Assembly: GCF_014201585.1 (NCBI RefSeq)
Contig: NZ_JACHES010000011.1
Span: 21,876-85,875, forward strand
Source: Anoxybacillus tengchongensis
GTDB taxonomy: Bacteria; Bacillota; Bacilli; Bacillales; Anoxybacillaceae
Direction of reading: 5' to 3'
DNA: 64,000 nt
The notes beneath the pieces are model-generated. The model was not told the DNA's origin and did no database searches. It was given only the letters and a program-made list of their open reading frames with translations. The position numbers were made by a program, and so were the translations under genes. Shown piece after piece: positions 28,025-36,105 of the stretch; the stretch's first letter is position 1, and every line of letters starts with the position of its first letter.

Positions 28025-29536
28025 ATGGAAAATCGTCAACAATGGGGCACGCGTGCTGGTTTTATTTTAGCGGCAGCTGGCTCGGCAATTGGATTGGGAA
28101 ACATTTGGAGGTTTCCGGCTGTCGCATATGAAAATGGGGGAGGGGCGTTTTTCTTCCCGTATTTATTCGCTTTATTAACAGCAGGGATTCCAATTCTTAT
28201 ATTGGAATTTACGCTCGGGCATAAGTATCGTGGCTCAGCGCCATTAACGTTCGCTCGTCTAAGCAAAGGAACGGAATGGATTGGTTGGTGGCAAGTACTC
28301 ATTTCATTCGTTATTTCGACGTACTATTCTGTTGTTATTGCGTGGGCGATGTCTTATACGTATTTTGCTTTTACATCAAAATGGGGAGAAAACACGGGAG
28401 ACTTTTTGTTCGGTGAGTATTTGAAACTAGCAGAAACACCAGGTACGTTCGGAAGTTTAGTCCCAGCTGTCCTTATTCCACTTCTTCTTGTTTGGGTTAT
28501 TAACTTGGCGGTTTTATATAAAGGTGTTCGTAAAGGAATTGAAGCAGCAAATAAAATTTTCTTACCAACGCTCATTGTTCTTTTCTTTATCATTGTCATT
28601 CGTGCAGTAACGTTAGATGGAGCGGTTGAAGGATTAAATGCCTTTTTTAAACCAAACTGGGATCAAATTATGAATGGAAAAGTATGGCTTGCGGCATATA
28701 GCCAAATTTTCTTTAGTTTATCGATTGCGTTCGCCATTATGATTACTTATTCTAGTTATTTACCAAAGAAATCTGATATTACAAATAACGCATTTATTAC
28801 AGGTTTTGCAAACTCTGGGTTTGAACTATTAGCCGGTATTGGCGTATTTAGCGTCCTCGGCTTTTTAGCACAACAACAAGGTGTAGAAGTAAGCGAAGTC
28901 GTTAAGGGTGGCGTTGGATTAGCGTTCGTTGTCTTCCCGCAAATCATTAATCAGTTTCCTGCGTTTAATGAGCTTTTCGGCGTGTTATTTTTCCTTTCAT
29001 TAACGTTAGCAGGACTTACATCGCTTATTTCTATTTCAGAGACGTACGTTTCAGCAGTTCAAGAAAAATTCGGTATATCACGCACAAAAGCGGTTCTTGG
29101 CGGTGGTGGAGTCGCTGCGCTCATCGCTCTCGTATTTGCTTCGAACGGTGGATTATATTTCTTAGATGTCGTCGACTACTTCATCAACAACTTTGGCGTT
29201 GCGCTTGTTGGTTTAGTTGAGGTAGTTACAGTCGCTTGGGTATTAAAAGAACTGAACGCGCTTCAAACGCATGCAAACAGCGTATCGGATATTATGGTTG
29301 GCGCGTGGTGGAAAGTTTCGCTCTCTGTCGTTACACCAATCGTATTAGGTTATATGATGTTTGATAGCATTAAAACGAACTTGAAAGAAAATTATGGTGG
29401 ATACGATACACTATTTGTTGTGAAGTATGGATGGACGATTGCAGCGCTTGTTATCGTTCTCGGTTTTGTTCTTTCAGTAAAACGTTGGAAAGACGGCGTA
29501 CTTTCTGTTCCAACGGATAAGGAGGTTTCGAGCTGA
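28025..29536 (+). CDS. Sodium-dependent transporter, NSS/SNF family
   Basis: A 503-aa Na+-coupled amino-acid importer with about 12 helices. The N-terminal TRAGFILAAAGSAIGLGNIWRFP is the sodium/substrate site of TM1 in LeuT-fold transporters; TM6 (IFFSLSIAFAIMITYSSY) is also recognisable. The 12-helix length and the following MetS-like small gene suggest a MetP-type methionine/alanine importer (inference from known MetPS systems). Start ATG after TAAGGAGGGTATTATACT. Its TGA overlaps the next ATG by one base. Confidence 0.88.
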   Translation: MENRQQWGTRAGFILAAAGSAIGLGNIWRFPAVAYENGGGAFFFPYLFALLTAGIPILILEFTLGHKYRGSAPLTFARLSKGTEWIGWWQVLISFVISTYYSVVIAWAMSYTYFAFTSKWGENTGDFLFGEYLKLAETPGTFGSLVPAVLIPLLLVWVINLAVLYKGVRKGIEAANKIFLPTLIVLFFIIVIRAVTLDGAVEGLNAFFKPNWDQIMNGKVWLAAYSQIFFSLSIAFAIMITYSSYLPKKSDITNNAFITGFANSGFELLAGIGVFSVLGFLAQQQGVEVSEVVKGGVGLAFVVFPQIINQFPAFNELFGVLFFLSLTLAGLTSLISISETYVSAVQEKFGISRTKAVLGGGGVAALIALVFASNGGLYFLDVVDYFINNFGVALVGLVEVVTVAWVLKELNALQTHANSVSDIMVGAWWKVSLSVVTPIVLGYMMFDSIKTNLKENYGGYDTLFVVKYGWTIAALVIVLGFVLSVKRWKDGVLSVPTDKEVSS

Positions 29537-29634
29537 TGGAAACAAGTGCACTCATTATGATGATTGTTGGTATGATTATTATTTGGGGAGGCTTTGCAGC
29601 GAGCGTTGCTCATGCGGTAAAGAAAAGCCGTTAA
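29536..29634 (+). CDS. metS: MetS-like small membrane subunit of the NSS transporter
   Basis: A 32-aa peptide, METSALIMMIVGMIIIWGGFAASVAHAVKKSR in pieces: a short polar start, one hydrophobic helix (LIMMIVGMIIIWGG) and a basic tail. It matches the small subunit described for methionine/alanine NSS importers (MetS). Its ATG overlaps the transporter stop (TGATG), and GGAGG at 29521-29525 is its ribosome site. It is too short for usual ORF cut-offs. A terminator follows directly. Confidence 0.8.
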   Translation: METSALIMMIVGMIIIWGGFAASVAHAVKKSR

Positions 29635-29640
29635 TCGTAA

Positions 29641-29674
29641 AAAAGATGGGGCGAGAAGCCTCATCTTTTTTTCG
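29641..29674. terminator. Bidirectional terminator between metS and lytH
   Basis: A 12-bp stem AAAAGATGGGGC / GCCTCATCTTTT (one G-T pair), GAGAA loop, then T-run. Confidence 0.85.
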
Positions 29675-30632
29675 TGCGTTCTTGTCGTTCCCATTGTTTT
29701 AAGTAAGGGTATGGATCGAACGACCATTCTGTATAGCCGTTATCTTTGTACATGCCGTAATGAAGGTGCGGTGGGAATTTGCCTGATGTTCCAGGTGGAC
29801 CGTACCCAGAGCTTCCAACGGAACCAATTAACATGCCAGGTTCTACAATGGAACCTTCTTCTATGCCATTGGCAAATCCGTTGAGATGTGCAAAGTAATG
29901 ATACGTGTTGTTTATATCTCGAATACCGATACGCCATCCCCCATATTTGTTCCATCCTTTTAATTCAACGATGCCGTAACATGTTGAGCGAACCGGTGTA
30001 CCATAATGGGCAAAAATGTCTGTTCCTTCATGAATACGTCGTCCGCCCCAGCCGCGTGCATCTCCCCATGTACTACGGTAACTATATTCAAATCGTCGCG
30101 GAATCGGGAAGGCATATTGATCAAGTTTTATTGTTCCGAAATGTTTATATAGCTTTACTTTCCCTAAAATAATATCGACGGTTTTGCTTCGTTCGTAGTA
30201 ATCCCATAACGCCATTTTAATATGTGTATGGTCTGTGCCATATGATCGCAAAAAGCGAGCAAATGCGAATAATACGTCTTCATCGTTTGTTCGATCGGCG
30301 ATGCCGTCCCCGTTTCCATCTATGCCGATGCCACCAAATTGGCTAATGGTAAAAGGATTTTGATCTTCCTGATTTTTATTGAGCGGTCCTGCCCAGCGCT
30401 CAGGAGGAATGTAAATGCCAATCACTCCTGTTAATTTTGGCAAATCTCGACGCGCTTGGCGAATGTTTCGTTCATACTGATCGACCGCTGCAAAATAATA
30501 CCATGGGATCAACGAAATCGCTTCTGCTTTTTTATAAAGCTCCATTCGCTTATTATATAGATCATTTGGTGCAGCAGCGAATGATTGTAGCGGAATGAAA
30601 AGAAGAAGGATGATGCACCATAATGTTTTCAC
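29661..30632 (-). CDS. lytH: LytH-type sporulation L-Ala-D-Glu endopeptidase (M23)
   Basis: A 323-aa secreted peptidoglycan peptidase. A signal peptide (MKTLWCIILLLFIPLQSFAA) leads into a region of about 150 residues and a C-terminal M23/LysM-type zinc peptidase domain. Zinc ligands are seen in HEGTDIFA and HLHYG, with HYFAHL between. In B. subtilis LytH (YunA) trims cortex-precursor peptides during sporulation, and the gene lies between the yun and yut genes as here. It is divergent from lipA. Confidence 0.88.
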   Translation of the reverse strand: MKTLWCIILLLFIPLQSFAAAPNDLYNKRMELYKKAEAISLIPWYYFAAVDQYERNIRQARRDLPKLTGVIGIYIPPERWAGPLNKNQEDQNPFTISQFGGIGIDGNGDGIADRTNDEDVLFAFARFLRSYGTDHTHIKMALWDYYERSKTVDIILGKVKLYKHFGTIKLDQYAFPIPRRFEYSYRSTWGDARGWGGRRIHEGTDIFAHYGTPVRSTCYGIVELKGWNKYGGWRIGIRDINNTYHYFAHLNGFANGIEEGSIVEPGMLIGSVGSSGYGPPGTSGKFPPHLHYGMYKDNGYTEWSFDPYPYLKQWERQERTKKR

Positions 30633-30787
30633 GCACTTTTTCTCCTTTCACCGATATTCATATCATTAGTTTGAGGTAATCGGCTGTTTTCATAAATAAA
30701 AAATGTTGGAAAAACAAACTGTTTTGTATTATAAGTCAATAACTCGTATAATGGGTAATGTACATTAACGAGTGGAGCGTGAAAAAG

Positions 30788-31672
30788 ATGTCAACAAAAG
30801 AACAACACCTTCGCAAACCAGAATGGTTAAAAATAAAGTTAAATACGAATGAACATTATACAGGCTTAAAAAAAATGATGCGCGAAAAACAATTGCATAC
30901 CGTATGCGAAGAAGCGCGTTGTCCAAACATTCATGAATGTTGGGCGGTTCGCCGAACAGCGACGTTTATGATTTTAGGCGATGTATGTACGCGCGCTTGC
31001 CGTTTTTGCGCTGTGAAAACAGGTTTGCCAACGGAATTAGATTGGCAAGAGCCGGAACGTGTCGCTGAATCGGTTCGTTTAATGAATTTAAAACATGTCG
31101 TTGTGACAGCTGTAGCGCGCGATGATTTAAAAGATGGTGGGGCTGCAGTATTTGCCGAAACGGTACGCGCCATTAGACGTAAAAATCCGTTAACGACGAT
31201 TGAAGTATTACCGTCTGATATGGGCGGAGTATATGAAAACTTAAAAGCGTTAATGGACGCTCGTCCGGATATTTTAAATCATAATATCGAAACCGTTCGT
31301 CGTCTCACTCCGCGCGTTCGTGCACGTGCCACATATGAACGTTCACTCGAATTTTTGCGTCGTGCAAAAGAAATGCAACCGGATATTCCAACAAAATCAA
31401 GCTTAATGGTCGGTCTTGGTGAAACGAAGGAAGAAATTTTAGAGACAATGGACGATTTACGTGCAGTCGGAGTGAATATTTTAACAATTGGACAATATTT
31501 ACAGCCAACAAAAAAGCATTTAAAAGTAGAAAAATATTACCATCCACATGAGTTTATGGAATTAAAAGAAATTGCGTTAGCGAAAGGATTTAGTCATTGT
31601 GAATCTGGTCCGCTCGTTCGTTCTTCTTATCATGCAGATGAACAAGTACAATCGGCAAAAGCGAATGAGTAA
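30788..31672 (+). CDS. lipA: Lipoyl synthase
   Basis: Radical-SAM enzyme that inserts two sulfurs into protein-bound octanoyl groups, 294 aa. The auxiliary cluster motif is [12 protein letters not shown] and the radical-SAM motif CTRACRFC. The C-terminal [14 protein letters not shown] is typical. The start at 30788 is preferred over ATG 30758 because GTGGAGCG lies upstream and the known N-terminus ([12 protein letters not shown]) follows. GcvH at 6.9 kb is the likely first substrate. A symmetric terminator separates it from yutC. Confidence 0.97.
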   Translation: MSTKEQHLRKPEWLKIKLNTNEHYTGLKKMMREKQLHTVCEEARCPNIHECWAVRRTATFMILGDVCTRACRFCAVKTGLPTELDWQEPERVAESVRLMNLKHVVVTAVARDDLKDGGAAVFAETVRAIRRKNPLTTIEVLPSDMGGVYENLKALMDARPDILNHNIETVRRLTPRVRARATYERSLEFLRRAKEMQPDIPTKSSLMVGLGETKEEILETMDDLRAVGVNILTIGQYLQPTKKHLKVEKYYHPHEFMELKEIALAKGFSHCESGPLVRSSYHADEQVQSAKANE

Positions 31673-31676
31673 ATAA

Positions 31677-31720
31677 ATAAAAAAGGATGCCCCCTTTCAT
31701 GTAGGCGGGACATCCTTTTT
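31677..31720. terminator. Bidirectional terminator between lipA and yutC
   Basis: AATAAAAAAGGATG pairs with CATCCTTTTTATT, with an interior CCCC/GGG pairing. Confidence 0.8.
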
Positions 31721-31722
31721 AT

Positions 31723-32355
31723 TTATTGCATCATATTCATTTCTTCTCGTTGTACACCATTTTCGTTTTCACCGCTACTTATTTTTCTCCCTTGTGGCGA
31801 TTTCAGCATGTCGTTAATGGTTTGTTGTAAAATTTGATCAACATTTTGACTATTTGCGTCTAAACGGCCGAACCGCTCAATGTCTTGGAACATGCGTGGG
31901 TTGTCCGAAACGTACACGTGATAATAGCGCGGTACGACAGAGATAGCCGTTTTCTTTACTTGATCGGCCGTTTCAAAGCGATTTGCGCTATCTGTTTTGT
32001 AAACAACAAAGACGGTATCATCTGTGACGAGTGTTCCAACGTCATAAACGTTCGGAAGTTGTGTACATAACTTACTGATTAAATCAGCAACATTTTCACG
32101 ATTTAACACAGGAATGGTTGCATATTGTGTCGTGTCTCCTGGAATCGGACTTTTCTGATGACGAACGTAACCGAAATTTGTTAAACGCGAATCCATCCCA
32201 TTTCGCACACCATGTTCGTTATATAAATCGTTTCGTGAACGAACATTGATGGTTGTTCCGCTTTTTTCATACAAAGATGTTGATTCGTTCATTTGAGCAC
32301 AGCCAGAGAATAAGGAGATGACGCTGATTCCTGTTATAAGCCACGTATTCCGCAA
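31723..32355 (-). CDS. yutC: YhcN/YlaJ-family sporulation lipoprotein YutC
   Basis: A 210-aa lipoprotein: LRNTWLITGISVISLFSGC is the signal peptide with lipobox FSGC. The mature part has a spore-lipoprotein core (VADLISKLCTQLPNV...TLVTDDTVFVVYKT). TTG at 32355 is preferred as start because AAGGGGGGAG precedes it; upstream in-frame ATGs lack ribosome sites. Sporulation role is by family. Its downstream end meets lipA. Confidence 0.8.
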   Translation of the reverse strand: MRNTWLITGISVISLFSGCAQMNESTSLYEKSGTTINVRSRNDLYNEHGVRNGMDSRLTNFGYVRHQKSPIPGDTTQYATIPVLNRENVADLISKLCTQLPNVYDVGTLVTDDTVFVVYKTDSANRFETADQVKKTAISVVPRYYHVYVSDNPRMFQDIERFGRLDANSQNVDQILQQTINDMLKSPQGRKISSGENENGVQREEMNMMQ

Positions 32356-32466
32356 ATGAACTCCCCCCTTCTTTTTTATTATTCGTTTTATGGAAAGGAT
32401 CATAATGGTGATTGCTTGGGAGAAAGACATGTTTTATGATAGAAATGGAAAGAAGAGGTGAGAACT

Positions 32467-32742
32467 ATGATTTGCGTTCATAATATATGTTATGAGCTTG
32501 TTGAAAATGTGCGCAATGGGTTCAATGAAGAAGCGTTTCGTGCCCGCTACACAGACATTTTAAATAAATATGACTACATTGTTGGTGATTGGGGATATAA
32601 CCAACTTCGTTTGCGTGGGTTTTTTGATGATCACAATCAAAAAGCGACATATGATACGAAAATTAGCACATTATCGGAATATTTATTTGAATATTGCAAT
32701 TTTGGTTGTGCATACTTTGTGTTGCGTAAAGTGAAAAAATAG
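32467..32742 (+). CDS. yutD: YutD-family protein (DUF1027)
   Basis: A 91-aa small protein of the YutD family: the motif YDYIVGDWGYNQLRLRGFF is the conserved core, and CNFGCAYFVLR ends it. The ATG at 32467 follows AGAAGAGGTGAGAACT; GTG 32458 is in frame but within the ribosome site. Function unknown. Confidence 0.85.
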   Translation: MICVHNICYELVENVRNGFNEEAFRARYTDILNKYDYIVGDWGYNQLRLRGFFDDHNQKATYDTKISTLSEYLFEYCNFGCAYFVLRKVKK

Positions 32743-32766
32743 GTCAGACGAGCTGACCTATTTTTT
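32734..32766. terminator. Bidirectional terminator between yutD and the next gene
   Basis: A perfect 14-bp stem AAAAAATAGGTCAG / CTGACCTATTTTTT. It contains the yutD stop codon and ends at the stop codon of the convergent gene. Confidence 0.9.
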
Positions 32767-33038
32767 CATGAATATGGCTGTTGTCCATTTTTATTTGGGT
32801 CATCGTGAACAGGATGTGCACCTGGATCTTGACGCGGAATGTCTTGATGTAGTGATTTGTATTCATAATTAAATGCGCTGTAATATCGTTGTCCTTTCTG
32901 CCATGGCGTACTTTTGTTTTGTACTGGTTCATGTTCACCACGTGGCGCACCATATGGACCTTCAGGCAATGTTTCTGGAACGAGAAAATTTCTCCTTGCT
33001 TCTACCGTTGAGAAATCATGATATGTTTCATCGGTCAT
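32766..33038 (-). CDS. Conserved hypothetical protein, Pro/Asp/His-rich
   Basis: A 90-aa hydrophilic protein starting MTDETYHDFSTVEARRNFL. It ends in DIPRQDPGAHPVHDDPNKNG, which resembles a DUF3905-type C-terminus, though that assignment is uncertain. No membrane or catalytic motif is visible. The start at 33038 has AAAGGAAGAGCGTG upstream; the frame is open to GTG 33077, which overlaps the preceding stop. It is the second gene of a two-gene minus-strand unit with the DUF3055 gene. Confidence 0.6.
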   Translation of the reverse strand: MTDETYHDFSTVEARRNFLVPETLPEGPYGAPRGEHEPVQNKSTPWQKGQRYYSAFNYEYKSLHQDIPRQDPGAHPVHDDPNKNGQQPYS

Positions 33039-33077
33039 GTCACGCTCTTCCTTTCGTTTTTTTACATAGCGTGCCAC

Positions 33078-33344
33078 TTAACCGACAATTTCATGTAAGA
33101 AGCTTCGCAACTCATTTGCATCTTCTTCGTTTAAGTTGTATACGTGCTCAATATATCCAGATTCTTGTAAGTCATCTGAGCCGATAATTGCATATCGATT
33201 ACTTTGTAAATCAAGCACAAGCACTTTTCCATAAAAACGGTCTGTTTGGACGATCGCTAAATCAAATCGCTCATTTTTACCAACGAAGCTGACAAAACGT
33301 GTTTTTGTGTCGACTGTATCATCATATAAAAAGAAACGCTCCAT
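33078..33344 (-). CDS. DUF3055-family protein
   Basis: An 88-aa protein starting MERFFLYDDTVDTKTRFVSF, the conserved DUF3055 N-terminus, with FDLAIVQTDRFYGK and RYAIIGSDDL after it. The start ATG 33344 has ATGGAGGTTTAAGT upstream. Widely conserved in Bacillaceae, function unknown. The next gene starts within 40 bp of its stop, so they are likely co-transcribed. Confidence 0.8.
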   Translation of the reverse strand: MERFFLYDDTVDTKTRFVSFVGKNERFDLAIVQTDRFYGKVLVLDLQSNRYAIIGSDDLQESGYIEHVYNLNEEDANELRSFLHEIVG

Positions 33345-33454
33345 ACTTAAACCTCCATATGTTTTTGTTTGCTTCTTCATCTTAACAAATTTCTGTTAGC
33401 TGTGTAAAAGAAAGCGCTATGCTACAATAAAATAAAAAGCAGAAAGGAAGATGA

Positions 33455-33898
33455 ATGATGTATTTTGTTGATCGTCAAAAAATTGAGAAGACATTGCAAT
33501 ATATGGAGAACGTCGTTTCTTATATACAACCATCGTTTCATACACCGGTCGAGAAATTGGCGCTTGAACGTATAGGGCATGTTATTATTGAATCGATCAT
33601 TGACGTTGGCAACGCAATGATTGACGGTTTTATTATGCGCGACCCGGGAAGTTATGAGGACATTATTGACATTTTAGTTGATGAACGTGTCTTGTCAGTT
33701 GAAGATGGAGAAGCATTAAAACGAGTCATTCATTTTCGTAAAAAGCTCGTTCAACAATACATCGCGGTGCCGCATGACGAATTGTTTGAAGTACTGCAGA
33801 AACATAAACAAGTACTCGAGTCATTTCCACTTGCTATTCGCACGTATTTACACAATGAACTCGGGCCCGTGTCCGCCTTTTTAAATGAAAATGTTTAA
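33455..33898 (+). CDS. yutE: YutE, HepT/HEPN-like (DUF86) protein
   Basis: A 147-aa helical HEPN-fold protein of the YutE/HepT family, with LALERIGHVIIESIIDVGNAMID as the characteristic helix. HepT toxins carry an RX4HxY RNase motif near the C-terminus; here the equivalent is FRKKLVQQY, where Gln replaces the catalytic His. No MntA-type antitoxin gene is adjacent. It is therefore unlikely to be an active HepT toxin and may be a domesticated relative (inference). Start ATG 33455 after AGAAAGGAAGATGA. Confidence 0.8.
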   Translation: MMYFVDRQKIEKTLQYMENVVSYIQPSFHTPVEKLALERIGHVIIESIIDVGNAMIDGFIMRDPGSYEDIIDILVDERVLSVEDGEALKRVIHFRKKLVQQYIAVPHDELFEVLQKHKQVLESFPLAIRTYLHNELGPVSAFLNENV

Positions 33899-33948
33899 AA
33901 ATTGTGTGTATAGGGAAAATCGTATAAAATGGAAGAGGGTGAAAAGTG

Positions 33949-34581
33949 ATGCGAAAAAAAACCTCTTCTACGAAAGAGCAAATTTTGAAAATGTTAAAAG
34001 TACAAAAGCGGTTAACTGTCGGTGAAATGGCGGAACAATTACAAATTACAGAAATGGCTGTGCGCCGTCACTTAAGTGCGTTAGAACGTGAAGAACTCAT
34101 TGAATCGACGCTTGTTCGTCAACCGATGGGGAGACCGACAAACGTGTATCAATTAAGCGTGAAAGGACATCAGCGGTTTCCGCGCCATTATCAGCAAACA
34201 ATGCTTGATTTTTTAGCTGATTTAGAACAAATGGGCGGAAAACAAATCGTAGCAGAGTTGTTTCAAAATCGACAAGAGCGAATGAGAAAGCTATATGAGC
34301 AACAATTTGGCGATAAATCGTTTGATGAGAAAATAAAAGAACTTGTAGCGGTACAAAATGAGCATGGATATATGTCGGAGTTGTTACAATACGACGATGG
34401 TTCATTTGAATTAGTGGAACATAACTGTCCGATCGCAGAAGTCGCACAAGCGTATCCGATTGCTTGTGAGTGCGAACGAAATTTGTTTGAAACGCTCATT
34501 CACGAGGCAGAAATTGTGCCGAAGACGTGTTTAGCTGATGGGGATGATGCGTGTCGTTACCATATTAAGCGAAAAAAATGA
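33949..34581 (+). CDS. SufR-like winged-helix regulator with conserved cysteines
   Basis: A 210-aa regulator. The N-terminal winged helix is at about 8-75 (RLTVGEMAEQLQITEMAVRRHLSAL). The C-terminal third has HNCPIAEVAQAYPIACECE and later KTCLADGDDACRYHI. This C-x12-C-x-C-x18-C-x7-C layout resembles the Fe-S-binding region of SufR-type regulators. An Fe-S or metal-sensing regulator is likely; its targets are unknown, although the suf operon with its tandem-repeat operator lies 15 kb away. Start ATG 33949 (GTG 33946 in frame) after GAGGGTG. Confidence 0.75.
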   Translation: MRKKTSSTKEQILKMLKVQKRLTVGEMAEQLQITEMAVRRHLSALEREELIESTLVRQPMGRPTNVYQLSVKGHQRFPRHYQQTMLDFLADLEQMGGKQIVAELFQNRQERMRKLYEQQFGDKSFDEKIKELVAVQNEHGYMSELLQYDDGSFELVEHNCPIAEVAQAYPIACECERNLFETLIHEAEIVPKTCLADGDDACRYHIKRKK

Positions 34582-34673
34582 ACAATCGTTGACATTCGTT
34601 GCGCTCTTTTTGACAAGTGCAGTTGTTTTGCGTTAAAGTGTGAACGTGCAAGTTGTCAAAAGGAGTGGCAAAG

Positions 34674-35444
34674 GTGAAAACGTATAAAGGATATTTAATT
34701 GATTTAGATGGTACGATGTATCGTGGGACAGAACGCATTGAAGAGGCATGCGCTTTCGTGCATCGTCTTTATGAAAAAGGTATTCCATACTTATTTGTAA
34801 CAAATAACTCTTCCCGCACGCCAGAACAAGTGGCTGAAAAGCTACGGAAATTTGGCATCCCTGCTACGAAGGATCAAGTATTTACGACAAGCCAAGCAAC
34901 AGCAAATTATATTTATGAGAAAAAGCCAAATGCCTCAGTTTATGTCATCGGAGAAGATGGTATTCGCCGAGCGCTTGAAGAAAAAGGGTTTACATTTGCG
35001 AATGAAGATGCCGAGGTTGTTGTGATGGGCATTGATCGTAGCATTAACTATGAAAAATTGGCCATTGCCTGTTTAGCTGTTCGCAACGGAGCGCTGTTTA
35101 TTTCGACAAATGGAGATATTGCGATTCCGACGGAGCGCGGACTTTTACCTGGAAACGGTTCGCTTACATCGGTTGTTGCTGTGTCGACGCAAACAAAACC
35201 TATTTTTATTGGGAAACCAGAAAAAATTATTATGGAACAAGCGCTTGAAGTGCTTGGTGTGCCGAAAGAAGAGACTTTAATGATCGGGGATAACTACGAT
35301 ACGGATATTATGGCGGGAATGAATGCCGGGATTGATACGCTTCTCGTTCATACAGGCGTGACGACGAGAGAAATGTTACAAACGTATGAGCAACGACCAA
35401 CGTATGTCGTTGATTCATTAAAAGAATGGACGGATCGCATATAA
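34674..35444 (+). CDS. yutF: HAD-superfamily IIA phosphatase YutF
   Basis: A 256-aa NagD/AraL-like phosphatase of HAD subclass IIA. Motif I is GYLIDLDGTMYRG, motif II LFVTNNSSRTP, motif III includes KPEK and motif IV MIGDNYDTDIMAG. The start is GTG 34674, with AAAAGGAGTGGCAAAG upstream, which gives the usual N-terminus KTYKGYLID; the frame is open to 34653. Substrate not evident. Confidence 0.9.
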   Translation: MKTYKGYLIDLDGTMYRGTERIEEACAFVHRLYEKGIPYLFVTNNSSRTPEQVAEKLRKFGIPATKDQVFTTSQATANYIYEKKPNASVYVIGEDGIRRALEEKGFTFANEDAEVVVMGIDRSINYEKLAIACLAVRNGALFISTNGDIAIPTERGLLPGNGSLTSVVAVSTQTKPIFIGKPEKIIMEQALEVLGVPKEETLMIGDNYDTDIMAGMNAGIDTLLVHTGVTTREMLQTYEQRPTYVVDSLKEWTDRI

Positions 35445-35471
35445 AAGGTGCCTAGTGCAGGCACCTTTTAT
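35441..35471. terminator. Bidirectional terminator between yutF and yutG
   Basis: A perfect 12-bp stem ATAAAAGGTGCC / GGCACCTTTTAT with a 7-nt loop; covers the yutF stop. Confidence 0.85.
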
Positions 35472-35473
35472 AT

Positions 35474-35971
35474 TTATTCAACGTGAGCCGCCCGATGTGC
35501 TAAACGGCTTGAAGCGGCAGCGGCAATCGCCCCAACGATATCATCTAAAAATGTATGACAGTAACCAGAAGATTTATCATTTAATTGTTTTAAAATACCT
35601 GGTTTTTGTTTGTCAATATAACCGTAATTCGTAAAACCAATGGAACCATACACATTGACGATCGAAAGCGCTAAAATTTCATCTACTCCATATAATCCTT
35701 CATCTTTTGCGATAAATGATTGAAGCGGCTCCTGTAGTAACCCTTTCTCTGCCAACATATCGAGCTGGATGCCTGTAAATAATGCATTTTGCACTTCGCG
35801 TTTCGCAATAACTCGATTCACGTTATAAATACACTCGTCCATTTGTAAGTTCGGATGATATTTCGATTGTAAATAATAAACGAGTTCAGCAATATGTTCG
35901 ATTGTTACCCCGCGATCCGCAAGCCATTGTCGTGCGATTTTCTCCATTTTTCCTATCTTTTTTTCCTCCAT
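35474..35971 (-). CDS. yutG: Phosphatidylglycerophosphatase A-family protein YutG
   Basis: A 165-aa PgpA-family protein. The conserved C-terminal core GYCHTFLDDIVGAIAAAA carries the family's Asp pair, and KDEGLYGVDEILALSIVNVYGSIGFTNYGYIDK precedes it. It lacks obvious long membrane segments, as in the soluble YutG/YpjQ group. The start ATG 35971 has AGGTGAAGTTGGA upstream; ATG 35947 is a possible alternative. Presumed role in phosphatidylglycerol synthesis is by family only. Confidence 0.82.
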   Translation of the reverse strand: MEEKKIGKMEKIARQWLADRGVTIEHIAELVYYLQSKYHPNLQMDECIYNVNRVIAKREVQNALFTGIQLDMLAEKGLLQEPLQSFIAKDEGLYGVDEILALSIVNVYGSIGFTNYGYIDKQKPGILKQLNDKSSGYCHTFLDDIVGAIAAAASSRLAHRAAHVE

Positions 35972-36105
35972 TCCAACTTCACCTATTTCATTTTTTATTT
36001 TTTACAATGTATGTGCGATTTTTATGAAACGTGCGTTGATTTCTTCTCTCATATGAAGTTTATACGTATTTTTTAAACATATACATGAAAGAAGGAGGGA
36101 TGTGC

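Noticed and set aside
27959..28075. A leader peptide in front of the NSS transporter after the first TAAGGAGG
   Set aside because: GTG and TTG starts are too close to the Shine-Dalgarno, and the longer frame simply runs into the transporter gene in another frame.
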